NCBI GenBank assembly: GCA_025890175.1
Contig: JANPYM010000009.1
Coordinates: forward strand, 700,527 to 764,526
DNA from: Ciborinia camelliae
Lineage: Eukaryota; Ascomycota; Leotiomycetes; Helotiales; Sclerotiniaceae
Length of the DNA: 64,000 bases
Reading direction: 5' to 3'
Made by a program: the position numbers and the translations under genes. The notes below the pieces were generated by a model. The model was not told where the DNA came from, searched no databases, and saw only the letters and a list, made by a program, of their open reading frames with translations. This document shows, piece after piece, positions 1-12,769 of the stretch. How positions within the stretch are numbered: position 1 is the first letter of the stretch; each line of letters begins with the position of its first letter.

Positions 1-3000
1 AAGTCCTAGGAAAGATCTATTTAAAGAAGAGATTCATTTTCTACAAATGAATCCGTAGATCCAAACCAACCAATATACGAGAAGGGTTGGGCGGCGATGG
101 AGATACTACATGGGGCGAATGAGGATGACCTGCTACACAATGACTTCTCTATTACAAGCCGTGCCGTCAAGCATTAGCGATGTGAAAATTCTGCCGAGAA
201 CTGGTAGATCTGATTTAAATGTAGATGTGAAGCATAGTTGTCTAATTCTAGATTAGTCTTTGATTGTTCGCCATGAGCTCATATCCGATAGATACTGCCG
301 AAAAGTTTGGGGCACCACACAGAGAAAAACGATCCGGAGACGATTTTGGCGGGGGCATTCGAGATGGCTTGTTGCGCTTCTTGTCAACTTCGAGAACGAA
401 AATCGCACGAGAATATGATAGACGTAATACGAAATTCCTCTCACTTACCTAGTTCCATATACATCTAAATCCAAAGACATCGTAACTGTAGCTGGCGGAA
501 AAGATACAAATGCAATGAATGGTCCTGTGAGTTGATAAGAGATGATCCTCCCTGCGCAACGACAACTACACTTACCAAGGCCAAGCGAGTCATCGTGTTT
601 GACACTGATGAGGTTAAGGATTGGCAATCGCCCACAAGCCAGCCTCCAGGAAGACGGACCCGAACCCATAGTACCTGATGATTCTATGCAGGTTTCACCG
701 GATTCTCTTAATCCCGGGGCTTGCGTTAGATAGCTGCATGTAAATTTCTCTGACATTGCCGGTAAGTATTTGTAACCGCCAAACTCTACATCCATCTCCC
801 CCTTAAACCAACCCAACTTCCCCCCTATCTCTACACTCCGCTACCAAGATAGCATCAGTCCAATATCCCCTCCTCCCCCATCTGGGTATCACATCACCCC
901 ACGCCGTACTTGGCTTTGGTATGGGTGGTCAACAAGCCTATTACTGGGCTATAATACATGATTCCAGCTGATCTAACCTAGAACCATTCATTAAGAACGT
1001 TAAAGTGAAATATTTGAGCGCCAAGACATCTGGGCATAACTACGCGCTTTTGTAGGGGACTTTTGCAGCTTTAAAGAGTCCTAGGGAGTTTGAAAAAGGA
1101 GAATATAGGGAAAGGTCTGATATGGGGATGTGAAGAAAGTGGAGGAAAAGGGGCTGGCCGTTGAAGGCATTTGGGAGAGCGCATGCGCGGTTGTTAACAA
1201 GTCCTGCGTGGTTTCTCCAGGAACTATGGAGGGATTTCCCGGTTCCTGGAAGAATGGCGAGGTTAAAAGAATTTTTGGATCCAACGGAAGGACGAGAGGA
1301 TCGGATGATCTATTGGTGGGGGGATTAATGTGGCAAGAGGGCCATGTTGGGGATGTAGGTGGAGATGGGGATGGGGATGGGGATTGGAAGGCGGCTTTGA
1401 AGAGGGTGAAGGTGAGGAGGGTATTGCTCACGGCTAGTATGACGGATCAGTATGTATGTTTTTGGAATGATACGGGGATATGGAGCTAATTGTGATTGTC
1501 TGTAGGTATTTCCATCCGCCTGGAAGATGGTGAGGAAGTCAAGTATTTGAGAAGGGGTGAATATACGGCCATTGAGAATTTTTGAAGCCATATTGCTGGG
1601 GGCGGTGGAGACCCCGAGGATCGAAGTTCTTAGATGAGAGGATTGATGAATTTTTGCGAGGCGAAGAACTTTCTTCCAAACATAGCGCAATATGTGGAGA
1701 TGATCTCAGAGGCAATGCTGCTTGAAACTCAATTCCCAAATATCTCGATCATAGCAATGAACTAAAGAGAAAGAGACTCTCGTGACGAGTAGAGCTTCCC
1801 AACCTGCCACTCTATCAGCGCATTCAACCATACAATTGAATACCACTTTCATCATTCATCTTTACCCGACTGACTTTGAGTAAACTGGATGGAGATGTTG
1901 CAACCCCATACGCAAGGAAGAGAAGCGAAAGTAAGGCGTTAAAAGGAGTGCTGGCCACCCTTTAAATATTTATTTTGCCCATGAACATTGAATAATGCCG
2001 CCTTATCTTTGAATTTACAAATCAATTTTGGATATGGGAAGCACACCTCGCTCAAATTGCCAAGTCTATTGTGAACATCAAAGCTCTACCCCAGTAATAG
2101 GTCACGTACCCTTGATTGTCCATCTGGACCCTACACGTTGAACACTAGCGGCTCAAGTTTTCTCATGAACCCCGTACATTCTTCATCTACCCAAATGCTC
2201 AGACTTGCTTTAAGCATCAGAACCATACAACAGAACGTGGAGTACCCCGGAATATATTGATCGAAGGTGTATCTCCTTTTGGCTCAGGCCATGGTGAGCC
2301 ATCAAGCGTATATTCGTCATTATGATTAGCATAGGCTTCCGAGCTTTTATCTTTGACATAGATGCGAAACTATCATTCCCATTAAAGCCACTCAGTCTTA
2401 CGGGAAAGCTAAGAGCCCGTTCATCGATACTAGTCTTTCCAATGCATTTAAAGTGTGCCGACTTTGCCGATTGTTAAAATCATCGTACCTATTTTGATCA
2501 TTAATAATACTTATTCACTTGATCTTAACGTGTAGAAAGAGGACACTTCTCCACAAAAACTATCAACTCCGCAATAGCCCGTCAAAACTTTGTGAGGAGC
2601 AAGAACCGCGGGGTCTTAAAAGCTGGTGATTTTTGGCAAGGTTGAAGCAAGGATGCTCCAAATGTTGCGTTACATTTAAGTATCATATTGCAGCTCCACA
2701 GGGGTTTCTCCAACTTGCCGTGTCAGGTAATGAATTGCATGAATTGAGTTTTCCCCAGATAGTTTCTGGCCCTTTTACGGGAATTCATGGAGAAGACTAA
2801 AGGTCGATTGGAGGTGGTCATAGTTATCAACCCTCGAGTTAGAATTCAGGGGAACGCTTTGTTCGGTAGATGGATTTTGAGGGACATGTGATAAGCCAAA
2901 TGAATGATTGGGCGGCTCCTTAGTACGAAAATGGCATGGCATTTTCAATGGCTCCGTTTGGTGTGATACAGTGACGCAGTTTTTTGGGGGTATTTTTGTT

Positions 3001-3672
3001 TATCCCACCCATTATTATTCATTCTCCTGAGTCAAGACTCCAGACGGATGCATATTACCGAAAATAGGTATTAATGAGACGGAAAACCTGATAACACAAG
3101 GGTCAGCATCAACGTATGTATGCATGTAATATGTACTAAAGGCGCATTTATCCTTTAGGCGATTATTGCAAAAGTCTTGTTTGTTTGATCAATCTAATGA
3201 AAACTCATGTATGATGAATCATATCATGGGTATCATATCATAATGATTGTGTTGATGGTGATGGTGATGTTTTAGAACTGAACTTCTGATAAGTATAGTG
3301 AAAATATCAAATGCATATATACCATACTAGTAGGTAGGTATGCAATGCTGCCAAATTGCCAATGCAGGTCCTGAATCCTGATAGATTGGACCATCCAGGA
3401 AGCACCTTCACATGTCAAAACGTGGAGTGGGGTTTCAAAACTGGAGAAGTCCCATAAACAAAACAAGAAAGAGGCACAGCTCAAGGATGCATGTTCATCG
3501 TTGTGTAACTTGTGAAGTTTGGGCACATAAGCCGCAACAACTCAATTACACTGTATTTTGATATTTTGAGCATGGTTCCTTGACAAGATAAGTGCATGAA
3601 AAGATCCTCAAGGAAGTTGGAATGGCCTTGTTTTTCGGTTAAATTGAAGTGTACAAGGAAGAAATGGTGCAG

Positions 3673-3700
3673 TATCGGGTATCGGGTATCGGATATCGGA
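3673..3700. repeat. Heptamer tandem repeat (TATCGGG/A)x4
   Basis: Four consecutive heptamers, TATCGGG twice then TATCGGA twice. It lies 30 bp before the octamer array at 3731. It is a simple sequence with no visible gene context. Confidence 0.85.
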
Positions 3701-3730
3701 TATGTAACTAACCCATTCGTGTAGGAAGGA

Positions 3731-3786
3731 GGGTTAAGGGGTTCAAGGGTTCAAGGGTTAAAGGGTTGAAGGGTTGAAGGGTCAAA
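3731..3786. repeat. Octamer array GGGTTNAA x7, telomere-like
   Basis: Seven consecutive 8-bp units of the form GGGTTNAA (variants GGGTTAAG, GGGTTCAA, GGGTTAAA, GGGTTGAA, GGGTCAAA). It resembles a degenerate telomere-type repeat but is 8 bp, not the fungal TTAGGG hexamer. It is embedded in ordinary spacer and so is not a chromosome end. Confidence 0.8.
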
Positions 3787-3874
3787 GGATTCTCACGGAT
3801 TGATGCAACAGAGGCTGTTGAAGATCCAAGATCGAATATCAAGAATGAAAGTTTTATTCTTATCAGTATCTACC

Positions 3875-3892
3875 TACCTACCTAGGTAGGTA
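3875..3892. repeat. 18-bp palindrome around TACCTAGGTA
   Basis: A perfect palindrome TACCTACCTAGGTAGGTA. It is the longest member of a palindromic motif that recurs, with the core TACCTAGGTA, at 4024, 4667, 4697, 4709, 7892, 41431, 47378 and 51713, always outside recognised genes. Confidence 0.85.
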
Positions 3893-5565
3893 AGAGACCT
3901 ATGAAGGGGCATTTGGGTTATTTTCATTGGGTGATAGACGAGATCATACGTAAGCATTTACGAATGAAGGTTAGCTTGAGGTTGCTCGGACTGTGTGGTT
4001 AGAACTTAGTTGGTCGGTCGAACTACCTAGGTAGCACTGGTACATTCCTATTTCAATTTTCTACCAACTTTTATGATGCTGTAAGACTCTCTACACATAC
4101 TGCATAACCTCTCACCACCTATTACCCACCTACCTACTTATTGTACCCAAGCGGCGGGCGTATGGGCGTGTCGATGCTCCTCTCATCCATCGAATTGAGG
4201 ATATACATAACATAACAGTACATAACAAGTTCTTCTCAACTTCTCTTCTTTTCCTTTCTATTCTTTTAAGTGGTTGAGTGGATCTCTACCAGGGCCCAGG
4301 CAAAGAGTATTCTCCGAATCCCCGCCCCTCCATGATCCATCCCACCTCCTGAGTATCCTCCTCCTCCCACCATCCCATCATCCCCCACCAAGGGCATAGT
4401 GGGACTAATCATGCAAAACTACGTCATATGCGCGAAGCTAGGTCCAACACCTTTCTCTTGAGTCTTATCGGCAAAAGGTGTGATTGAAACGTATTACTCC
4501 GATTGTTCTCGAGTCCTGACCAAACAACGACAAATGTTAACAAGGATCTAAATAATACAGATGTATGCAAATTTGTACGAGATTGTAGACCAGCGAGCCG
4601 ATCGTTTAGGATGACAACCGGCTGATTCGAGTCTCCAGCTTGAGAAGATTAAGTTGGATAACTAACTACCTAGGTAGGTAGACAGACCCCCAAAGTTACC
4701 TAGGTAGGTACCTAGGTATATAATCTAGAAAGCCATATGCTCTTCAACATTGCCGAATATATACAGACGTCCTAAAGTAGTGGGGGGTATACCAGAGAGT
4801 ACTGGGGGGTACATTGATGGGATCTCATGGAATCTGACCGATATAAACAAGCATTGAGGCAGGTTCGATGGAGCAATTGCAGTACAAGTGTACAATGGAG
4901 CACAATGTAGGTCGATGTCATACTTTAATGATGAAAAGATGAAATTTCCCTATGATGAAATTGAGAATCATCATACTATCAAAGAAATTACCCCATTCAA
5001 GGTTTAAAAAATCCGTCATCTATCTGATAGTCAAAGCGCCGATGCATACATCATCACTTAAAAGATTCAATTGATTTTGAAACTTTTAGACTTTTATTAG
5101 AGAGTAACTTTTCCCTCTAGTAAAAAGACGGACCTGTTCAATTCTGACTAAAAGTTTCCCTCTTTGCTTCATAAAGCTAGAAGATATTCCCTCCCAAATA
5201 TTCGATCAACACTACTACCTATTTACTCACTGTCTTAGCTTTTGTTTATGGTATATTGTTCTTCATATAACTAAGAACTCCCTTGTCAATAATCGTCCAA
5301 CTCTTCGATCACATTATTCACACAGATTTACAGCATCATAATTCCAGCAATCTTAACCTTTCCAGGTCAAACGTTTCAGCCCAGCATCGCATTAGACCCA
5401 CATACTACTCCAACCCTCTTCCTCCGCAGCCAGACAGGAGCGCGTATTTAACCGCAAATTCCTAATAACAACCACCAACGGGCGAAGCTATTCACTATTT
5501 CCGAAAGTCGATCACCGACTACCACCTTAATCTAATTACATCTAATTACGTATTCCGCTTATATA

Positions 5566-7079
5566 ATGCCGCCTTCTTCCACCCTCAAACCTCTTGCACC
5601 AGTCAGACCTAACGGCATTCGCAGACTTTCAAGTATGACTACCAACGCAAGAGAAGTTACAGCCGGGGGACCAGTCGTTGTCTTTCCAGAAAGAATGATG
5701 AGAGACCCTTTATCTCGAGCATCCTCGTATCAAGGAGGGAACTTTGCAGCTTCATTAGAAAATGCTAGACATGAACTTTATTCTATAAATCTTGAGGAGG
5801 AAGAACAGTCTTCGTCAAGTTCTCCAGATTCACCCGCGACTCCACTCACCCCAGCCGATATCCCTACGGCCGATTCTTTTGCCTTTGCTTTTGATATCGA
5901 TGGTGTTCTCATTCGTGGTGGTAGACCAATACCAGAAGCGATTGAAGCTATGAGAATGTTGAATGGAGAGAATGAATATGGTATGAGAGTGTATGTTTTA
6001 TCTAAAGCAGTTTTAAGGAAACGCTGCTAACATATCTTTAGCCCATACATCTTCTTGACAAATGGTGGTGGAAAGACAGAAGCAGAACGTTGTATTGATC
6101 TTTCAAGACAACTCAACATTGAAGTGTCGCCTGCACAATTCATTTGTGGTATGTACTTACGAACAAGATTTCTTCAATAGAAGATTTCTTGACCATTTGA
6201 ATTGTAATCCAGACGTTAATTTTTCCAGGTCATACACCCATGAGAGAAATGGTTCAAAAATACGAGACAGTTCTCGTCATCGGAGGCGAGGGGGAAAAAT
6301 GTAGACAAGTTGCCGAAGGGTACGGTTTCCGTGATGTCATAACACCAGGTGACATCATCAAAGACAACGAGCATACCACCCCCTTCCGCAAACTCACCGC
6401 CGAAGAATTTAAAAACTCCCGTGGCGGCCGTGATTACAGCAAGACTAAAATTGAAGCCATCTTCGTCTTTGCCGATAGTCGTGATTGGGCTTGCGATGTT
6501 CAAATCATGCTTGACCTCGCTATGTCCAAAGGTGGATATATTGGTACTCTTTCCGAGACCTTCGATGAAGGGCCAACTATCTACTTCTCCCACAGCGATA
6601 TTGTCTGGTCTGCTGCTCATGAAAATGTACGTCTCGGTATGGGCGCTTTACGAAAGATCACCGAAATGCTCTTCAAAGATCTCACCAAAGGCAAAGAACT
6701 CGAAACCATCGCTTTCGGGAAGCCCCAAATCGGTACCTTCGAATTCGCCACCAGATTATTACAACAATGGCGCAAAGATGAACATCGCTGCAATCGTCCC
6801 CCCGAGACAGTTTACTTCGTCGGTGATACACCGGAATCTGATATCAGAGGTACCAACCAATTTAACAATAAGGCAAAGAACGAATGGTATTCAATCCTCG
6901 TACGAACCGGTGTCTTCCAAGAGGGTACCGAACCGGCATACAAACCTAAGATGACCGTGGATACCGTGCTGGATGCGGTTAAACATGGAATAGAGAGAGA
7001 GTTCAACAAGACATTGAAGGGGAATTCTCCGAGAGGATTAAGTAGTCTGAGCCTAGATGGAGCCAATGATTGGAGGTAG
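5566..7079 (+). CDS. HAD-superfamily hydrolase, CECR5/HDHD5-like
   Basis: Three exons (5566-5990, 6042-6148, 6229-7079) sum to 1383 nt, giving 460 residues. HAD motif I is seen as FAFDIDGVLIRGG near residue 105. Motif II is FLTNGGG just after intron 1, and motif IV is VYFVGDTPESD in the last quarter. This order matches the CECR5/HDHD5 family (yeast YKR070w type), mitochondrial HAD proteins whose substrate is poorly defined. The N-terminus is Ser/Pro/Arg-rich, consistent with a targeting region. The introns are 51 and 80 bp with GTATGT donors. The start chosen is the first ATG of the open exon; an internal ATG at codon 24 is possible. The core is complete. The family is confident and the substrate unknown. 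Confidence 0.9.
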
Positions 7080-8015
7080 ACAAGGTGCCAAGTCAGGGTG
7101 TTGGTGAGGTGGGTACTCACGAGGCTACTGATTGAGGGGTTTCTACTTTGGGGAAACCTTACAATCTAAATGAATCATGAGATGATTCATTGCCTGCCCG
7201 GTACCTCTCTTATCGATAGTGTTCATCCATTGACTGAGATTGATACATCTATCATACGAAGAGGTTTTGTTGGGTTGCTTTCACTGGTATTACATTGGGG
7301 GAAATGATTAAGCTTGTCATGGATGGAAGGATAGCTAGGCTATTGGATGGAGTTTAGGATCTATTTTGTGGGCATTTAATGACTCCACAATCTCCAGAAA
7401 GTGGTATATGAAATTTCTTTGGAAAACTTGAACCAGCGTGTGCGAGGGATACAAAAGAGGAGCGGATGAGAGTTGGATAGATGGATACACAGATTTGATA
7501 GATTGTCGATTGATATCAAGAGTGTAATTAGTTGGTGAATATACTTTGGTCTTAAACTGTTTGTTGTTCAATTCAAAAGAATAACTACCTACTATAACGT
7601 GAAACGAGTTGTTATATGATTATGGTTAATACAGATAGTCAAACGGTCCCTCCCCGTCTCTCCCTTCCATTATTCATTTCCTTAGATATCTGGAAACAAA
7701 AGCGAGAGGTAAAAATCAAGAAGCAAGAATCAATCACGCCCTCAAAGCTGTGCCGCAATTTAAATGTCATCACATTGTCCAATAAGATCTCTCCAGCCGC
7801 ATTTAACAACATTAGCAAATGTTGGACACCCTTCCGTATTCATTAAAATACAAACATGACACCATAATTCAAACCAGAAAAAAACGAAACATACCTAGGT
7901 ACAATTCGAGTCGATTTCAATCCGGAAATTCATTTTATATGATAACATATTAAGGGTTTAGATATTTTCACATCAAATTTCCATCCTTTTTTAATATCCT
8001 CAAAGTTCTTGGATA
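7080..8015. other. Intergenic spacer
   Basis: About 940 bp between the HAD gene and the GMC oxidoreductase, presumably holding the 3' UTR of the first and the promoter of the second. One TACCTAGGTA palindrome lies at 7892-7901. Nothing else is recognised. Confidence 0.6.
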
Positions 8016-10319
8016 ATGTGGTGGCCACTAAGTAGAAAGTATCCTGAATGTCGCCCGGAAGATGCGGATTCCAAGACATATGATTATGTCGTGGTAGGAG
8101 GTGTGTTATCTCACTGTTTCCCTCCTACTTGCCAAATTTTCCAACTCACGATGAAATTCTGAACTGATATATATCATATAAAAGGGGGCACCGCGGGGTG
8201 TACTTTAGCTTCAAGGCTGAGTGAAGATCCCAATATCTCAGTTCTTGTCCTCGAATGCGGTCCTGCAAATGATACATGGCTATCCCGCAATCCTCTCATC
8301 TCTTCCAATCCTACGATTCCAATCTTCGGCTCCACGAGATGGAAATGTGAACCGATGAAGTATTGTGATAATCGTCAGAGCGGGGTGATCCGTGGCGACG
8401 TTTTGGGTGGTACTTCCCGAATCAATAGTATGATTTATACACGTGGAGCTGCTGCGGATTATGATGCATGGGCTACTTTAGGCCATCCAGAATGGAGCTA
8501 TGATAAAGTATTGCCCTACTTTGTCAAAAGCGAGACCTCCCTTGACTATAAGAATTCCCCCCATCATGGAAATTCGGGTGAGTAACTAACTTCACACCAT
8601 GAATACTTCTTCGATAATGACGGTATATACTACAGGACCTTGGATTACCCAAACTTTTACTTATGTCAACTGGCTGTTCCCAGTCTATCGAGCGTTAGCA
8701 TTTTTCGAAAACCTTTGATTTTGTTGACACTTCTAACTCTCTGTAGTTTCATTGATTGTGCCAGATCCATGGGGTTCATTCCCATTCCAGATTGCAATGC
8801 AGCAGATGCTCCCCCCGATGGAGTTGCCACCCTCTCCCTTACTCTTAGTGAGCGGAGAGAACGAGTATCTAGTTTTGAGGCATTCCTTTCCAGAAAGATC
8901 GCATTAGAAAGACAAAATCTCACGATTTGCACCAATACACTTGTTTCTCGCGTTTTATTTACACAAGATAAGGTTCTTCCGCGTGCTGAAAAGATACTAT
9001 TCAAATCTGCAGATCCAACATCTGAAAAGACCTTTTCGGCAAAGGTTAATAAAGAAGTCATTGTATGCTCAGGTGCTATAGGCTCACCGCAAGTTCTGAT
9101 GCTCAGGTTTGTTTCCTTTTTTGTCCCACTGTTCTTGTTCCGGGAAGAAGCAAGAAGAAATAATAATTTTGCTGTGTAGTGGCATTGGACCTCGTGAGAG
9201 TTTGGAAGAACATGGTATCAAAGTGGTGCATGACCTACCAGGCGTCGGATCCGAATTGGTATGCTCGATCTCATCGACAGTGTATACTTACTAACATACT
9301 GTGATATAGACTGATCATATCAGTATTCCAGTCGCATGGGAGGTGCCGGCAGCCGAATCACTAACGGTATGCTTAATCAGTTCACTCAATCCTTTGTTCT
9401 TAATACCTGATCCTATTCCCTGGTCTTATTCCCTCTTTTTATGTTTTCTTATATACGCTTTCGTGGTTTTCCTCACTTTACTTCAAAATCTTTATTTGAT
9501 AGGCAAGTTACTGATTTCCCGATATTGCAGTCTATGGCGACCAGTCCCCTTAAAATTGCACTTGAGCTTTTCAAATACATTTTCTTCCGAGTGGGCCTCT
9601 TCAGCATCCCCGTTCAGACCCTGGCACTCTATGTTCGCTCCCGAATGATTAAACAAGACAGTACTGGGCTTGTCAGTACCGGGGTTGTCGAGACGCTTTC
9701 GAAATCTTCTGACCCTCAAAATCTCATCCCCGACATTGAACTTATGCCGCTCTCTACAAGTGGAATGGATAACTTTGACGAGCCAGAATTTAAAAACATA
9801 TTTTCAAAGACGCCCATATTTTGCGTCCTGGCCACTATGCTTCAACCCAAATCCCGCGGAACAGTCCGTTTGGCATCATCCAATCCACATGATAAGCCAA
9901 AAGTTGACTTTGGAATCTTGTCCGATGCTTCTGACTACAACACGGCGCGAAGCGCGGTTCGACTCTCACTTACAATAGGAGATAAGATGAAAGCCTCTGG
10001 CTTTCCTCTTCTCCGAAATATCACCTTTCCTGCGGAAAAACAAGAACTCGATATTCAAAGCAACAATACCGAAGAGATAGACAAGTTCATCCGTCACCGA
10101 ATAAGAACGACTTTTCACTACGCATCTACTTGCCGCATGGCACCCGAAAATGATGTTAAAGCTCCAGGGGTGGTGGATGATGAGTTGAGGGTTTATGGAG
10201 TCAAAGGCTTGAGAGTTTGTGATACGAGTATTTTCCCACAGATTGTGTCCGGCCACTTACAAGCGCCTGCTGTCATGGTGGCAGAGAAATGTGCTGATTT
10301 GATCAAAAATCAGCTATGA
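8016..10319 (+). CDS. GMC-family FAD oxidoreductase
   Basis: A multi-exon glucose-methanol-choline oxidoreductase. Exon 1 (8016-8100) starts at MWWPLSRKYPEC and ends inside the FAD-binding glycine loop, which is completed in exon 2 from 8185 as VVVGGGTAGCTLASRL. Exon 2 continues with the GMC signature GDVLGGTSRINSMIYTRG. Later exons carry KEVIVCSGAIGSPQVLM (second signature) and, in the last exon, FHYASTCRMAP and VSGHLQAPAVMVAEKCADLI, containing the probable catalytic His pair region. No signal peptide is visible, so it is probably intracellular, unlike secreted aryl-alcohol or glucose oxidases. At least five introns are needed, and the exact boundaries between about 8620 and 9540 are less certain. 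It is convergent with the P450, whose stop lies 164 bp away. The substrate is unknown. Confidence 0.87.
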
Positions 10320-10482
10320 ATGGCAATTTGAATTGTTATGGGGAAAGTTTGAGTTTCCCTTCTTCCCGAAGAACCTTTAGCTTAAGTTTTCAGTCCAGCT
10401 TATTAATCAGAGCGTGTTACTCATCACTGCGTTGCATATCCCTTCCGTACCATTTGTAATTTAGAACAACCCAGAAAATTAA

Positions 10483-12274
10483 TCAGGAGGTGGCTGGTTC
10501 CATCCTCTTGAATGCCAACATCACACTATGACCAACAGGGTATCCTATGAGACTTTCCACTTGCTCGGTTCTAGTCTCTGGAACTAATATGCTTTCAAAT
10601 TCCTTGAAGACTGCTACAGCTACAGCTTTGATCACTGTTTTCTATCAGCACCGAACAAGATCTTAATGTACGCATTTCACTTACTACGAATTGTCAAATG
10701 GTTCCCGATACACATTCGTCCACCACTACCAAATACCCAATACCATCTATGACGATATCGAGAAGTTAGTAATTGCCTATTATGAAAGACTCTGGAGTAA
10801 AATGAGATCCCAAAACCTTATCGAGAAGTTAAGTAGATATCGAAAACGAAATATTAAGATACAGCGTTGCACATAGGGAAGTGCAGAACGAAAGAACTGA
10901 TTATGTACCTCATCATTTCCTTCTTGGCCTCCGGCGTCGCATCCAACCATCGATCTGGATTCCATTCTAAAGGATTGGGGAAGACATTTGAATTCCTATG
11001 CAAAGTATACGCTGATGCGCTGACTGTGGTCCCACCAGGTACCGAATATACTCCGATTGCAGCACCTTTCTCTGGAACTTCACGCGTAAATGGCCCCAAA
11101 GCGGGAGGATAAAGTCGAAATGTTTCCGTAAGTAAAGCGTCGAGTAATGGAAGTGCATCGATTTGTTGCGAAGACATCGAGTCCAGCTTCACCAAAAGCA
11201 ATTCGTTCTGTAGACGTGAAAGAATGGAGGGATGTCGAGCGAGTTCGCACATGAGATAGCTCAAAGTGATAGATAATCCTCCATGTGAAGCTCCGATATG
11301 ATCTAACAACTCTGCAGCGATGACCGTATCTAGTTGCTCTGGAGGAACGGTTTTGGAAGCTTCGAGCTTTTGTCGTAGTTGTGCATATACTGTTGGATGA
11401 GACTCTGGCTCGTTGGCCTCTTTGCACTGAAGGGTGTCTCTAGATCGGTTGGAAATTGAAAGGACGAATTCCTCCATTGCCTGAGAGGCGGAAAGTATCC
11501 CGTCAGGTAGTGGGCTTATACCAAATCGCGTCATCCATTTTGTGAGGTTTGGAACGTCGAGTTTCCAGAAAAGTCCACTAAAGCCTAGTTCAAAATTTCG
11601 TAGGACAATTTCCTGGTCAGGATCTTCAGTAAGATTGGAGGCATTCTTGAGACCAAAGAGATATGCGCTTGTAAGATCCATAAAGAGAGCCTTGTTCTCT
11701 TGGAAAATATCAACCGGTGTCCCTTTTTCTGCCCAAAGATGCATTCGAGGAATATATCGATTATAGATGATAGTCCTTTGGATCTCAGTCAAGGCTTCGG
11801 ATGCCTGGATGAAAGAATTCGAATACACATTAGATAACATGCGTTTACGTTCAGTATGTATCCGGTTCTCCCTCATTGAGAACATAACCTTGTGGCTAGA
11901 ACATATCAGATCACTGTGCAAAAGCATCAAGAATAATAGAAAAATACAAACCCATAATTCGGAAATGCCGAATACCATTCCCCCTTCTCAAACCCACCAC
12001 CATAAATCGTTTTAATACCATCTTCAAGACAATTGACACTCAATTCTCTTGGTGCAATTCGAATAACAGGTCCGTACTTCTGGTGTGCAGCATATCGGGC
12101 TTTTTGCTCTTTATGGTGCCTTTTATGCCAAAGCAACCAAATCCGTGAACATGGCGCCGTAAAATGCGCATTGGGAATTTGGGATAAAGGTGATAGGAGA
12201 GCGGTTTGGAGTTTCTTGATAAGCCATACACATGAAGCTGCGGCTACAATGACATAGGTTAGGAGAGGTAACAT
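10483..12274 (-). CDS. Cytochrome P450 monooxygenase
   Basis: Four exons (12274-11952, 11895-10909, 10746-10685, 10634-10483) total 1524 nt, 507 residues. An N-terminal membrane anchor is followed by the K-helix ETFRLYPP, the PERF-like NPDRWLD, and the haem loop FGSGGRMCIG, which is encoded almost alone by the 62-nt third exon. Without splicing the haem loop, the frame would end at 10854 and look truncated. The I-helix reads GASHGGLS where many fungal P450s have AG(H/x)(E/D)TT, so the acid-threonine pair is missing. Intron 2 (162 bp) contains two near-copies of an ACTTCTCGATA-type segment. Neighbours are a GMC oxidoreductase and an MFS transporter, hinting at a shared oxidative pathway. The substrate is not predictable. 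Confidence 0.9.
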
Positions 12275-12351
12275 GTTTGTTGTATAACTTGAATTTGAGC
12301 AATAATGAGTCGCTTGACTGGCAATACATGGAGAAACACAGAAAGAGGAAG

Positions 12352-12642
12352 TTAAATTAGTGAGGGGCTTAGAGAACTATATACTTTGCATATACTTGCG
12401 CTTTGCATCTGAAAGCACTTGTACGATGCTGCAAGTTTGCCATTTTGGTAATCGCCAAGAAGACTTTCATCTATAGGCAAATCAAAGATCTGGCGAACGA
12501 TCATTCTATCGTAACACAACAGTTGGTGATGGTTCCCGCGTTGATAATTTATGCGCGGTGAACCAATAGGAGGAAGCTTGCCACGAGATAACATGCTGGA
12601 TAAAGGTGTGTACATTAACTCCCGCATTTCTTTGGCAGCCAA
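12352..12642 (-). other. Orphan open frame, possible exon of unknown gene
   Basis: A 96-codon frame without recognisable domain, coding-like around LPIDESLLGDYQNGK. It lies just upstream of the P450. A CCACAG acceptor-like site at about 12653 precedes it on the minus strand, and the palindrome-core repeat lies beyond that. It may be an isolated exon or relic whose preceding intron contained the repeat. No upstream coding exon was found, so this is weak. Confidence 0.3.
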
Positions 12643-12769
12643 TTAAAAACCTGTGGTAAATAGTGAGGATGTCCTACCCCTCATCCACATACAATATCTG
12701 AAAAACTTTCGACTTGAAATCTTTCAAAATTATTCATCTGTTTTGATGAATTGAATACTACTCCTAAAC

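Larger units (their letters stand above)
1..5565. other. Gene-poor left flank
   Basis: No gene is recognised here. A short coding-like stretch near 571-690 on the plus strand (includes KRVIVFDTDEVKDW) and a proline/serine-rich open frame on the minus strand at 1081-1431 may be relics or exons of unknown genes, but no complete structure could be closed. From about 1750 to 5280 I see only AT-rich spacer, short tandem repeats and the TACCTAGGTA palindromes listed separately. The last part, roughly 5200-5565, is probably 5' UTR and promoter of the HAD gene. Confidence 0.5.

Noticed and set aside
10854..11978. P450 as a truncated pseudogene
   Set aside because: The missing haem loop is found on two downstream exons with good splice sites and exact phase.
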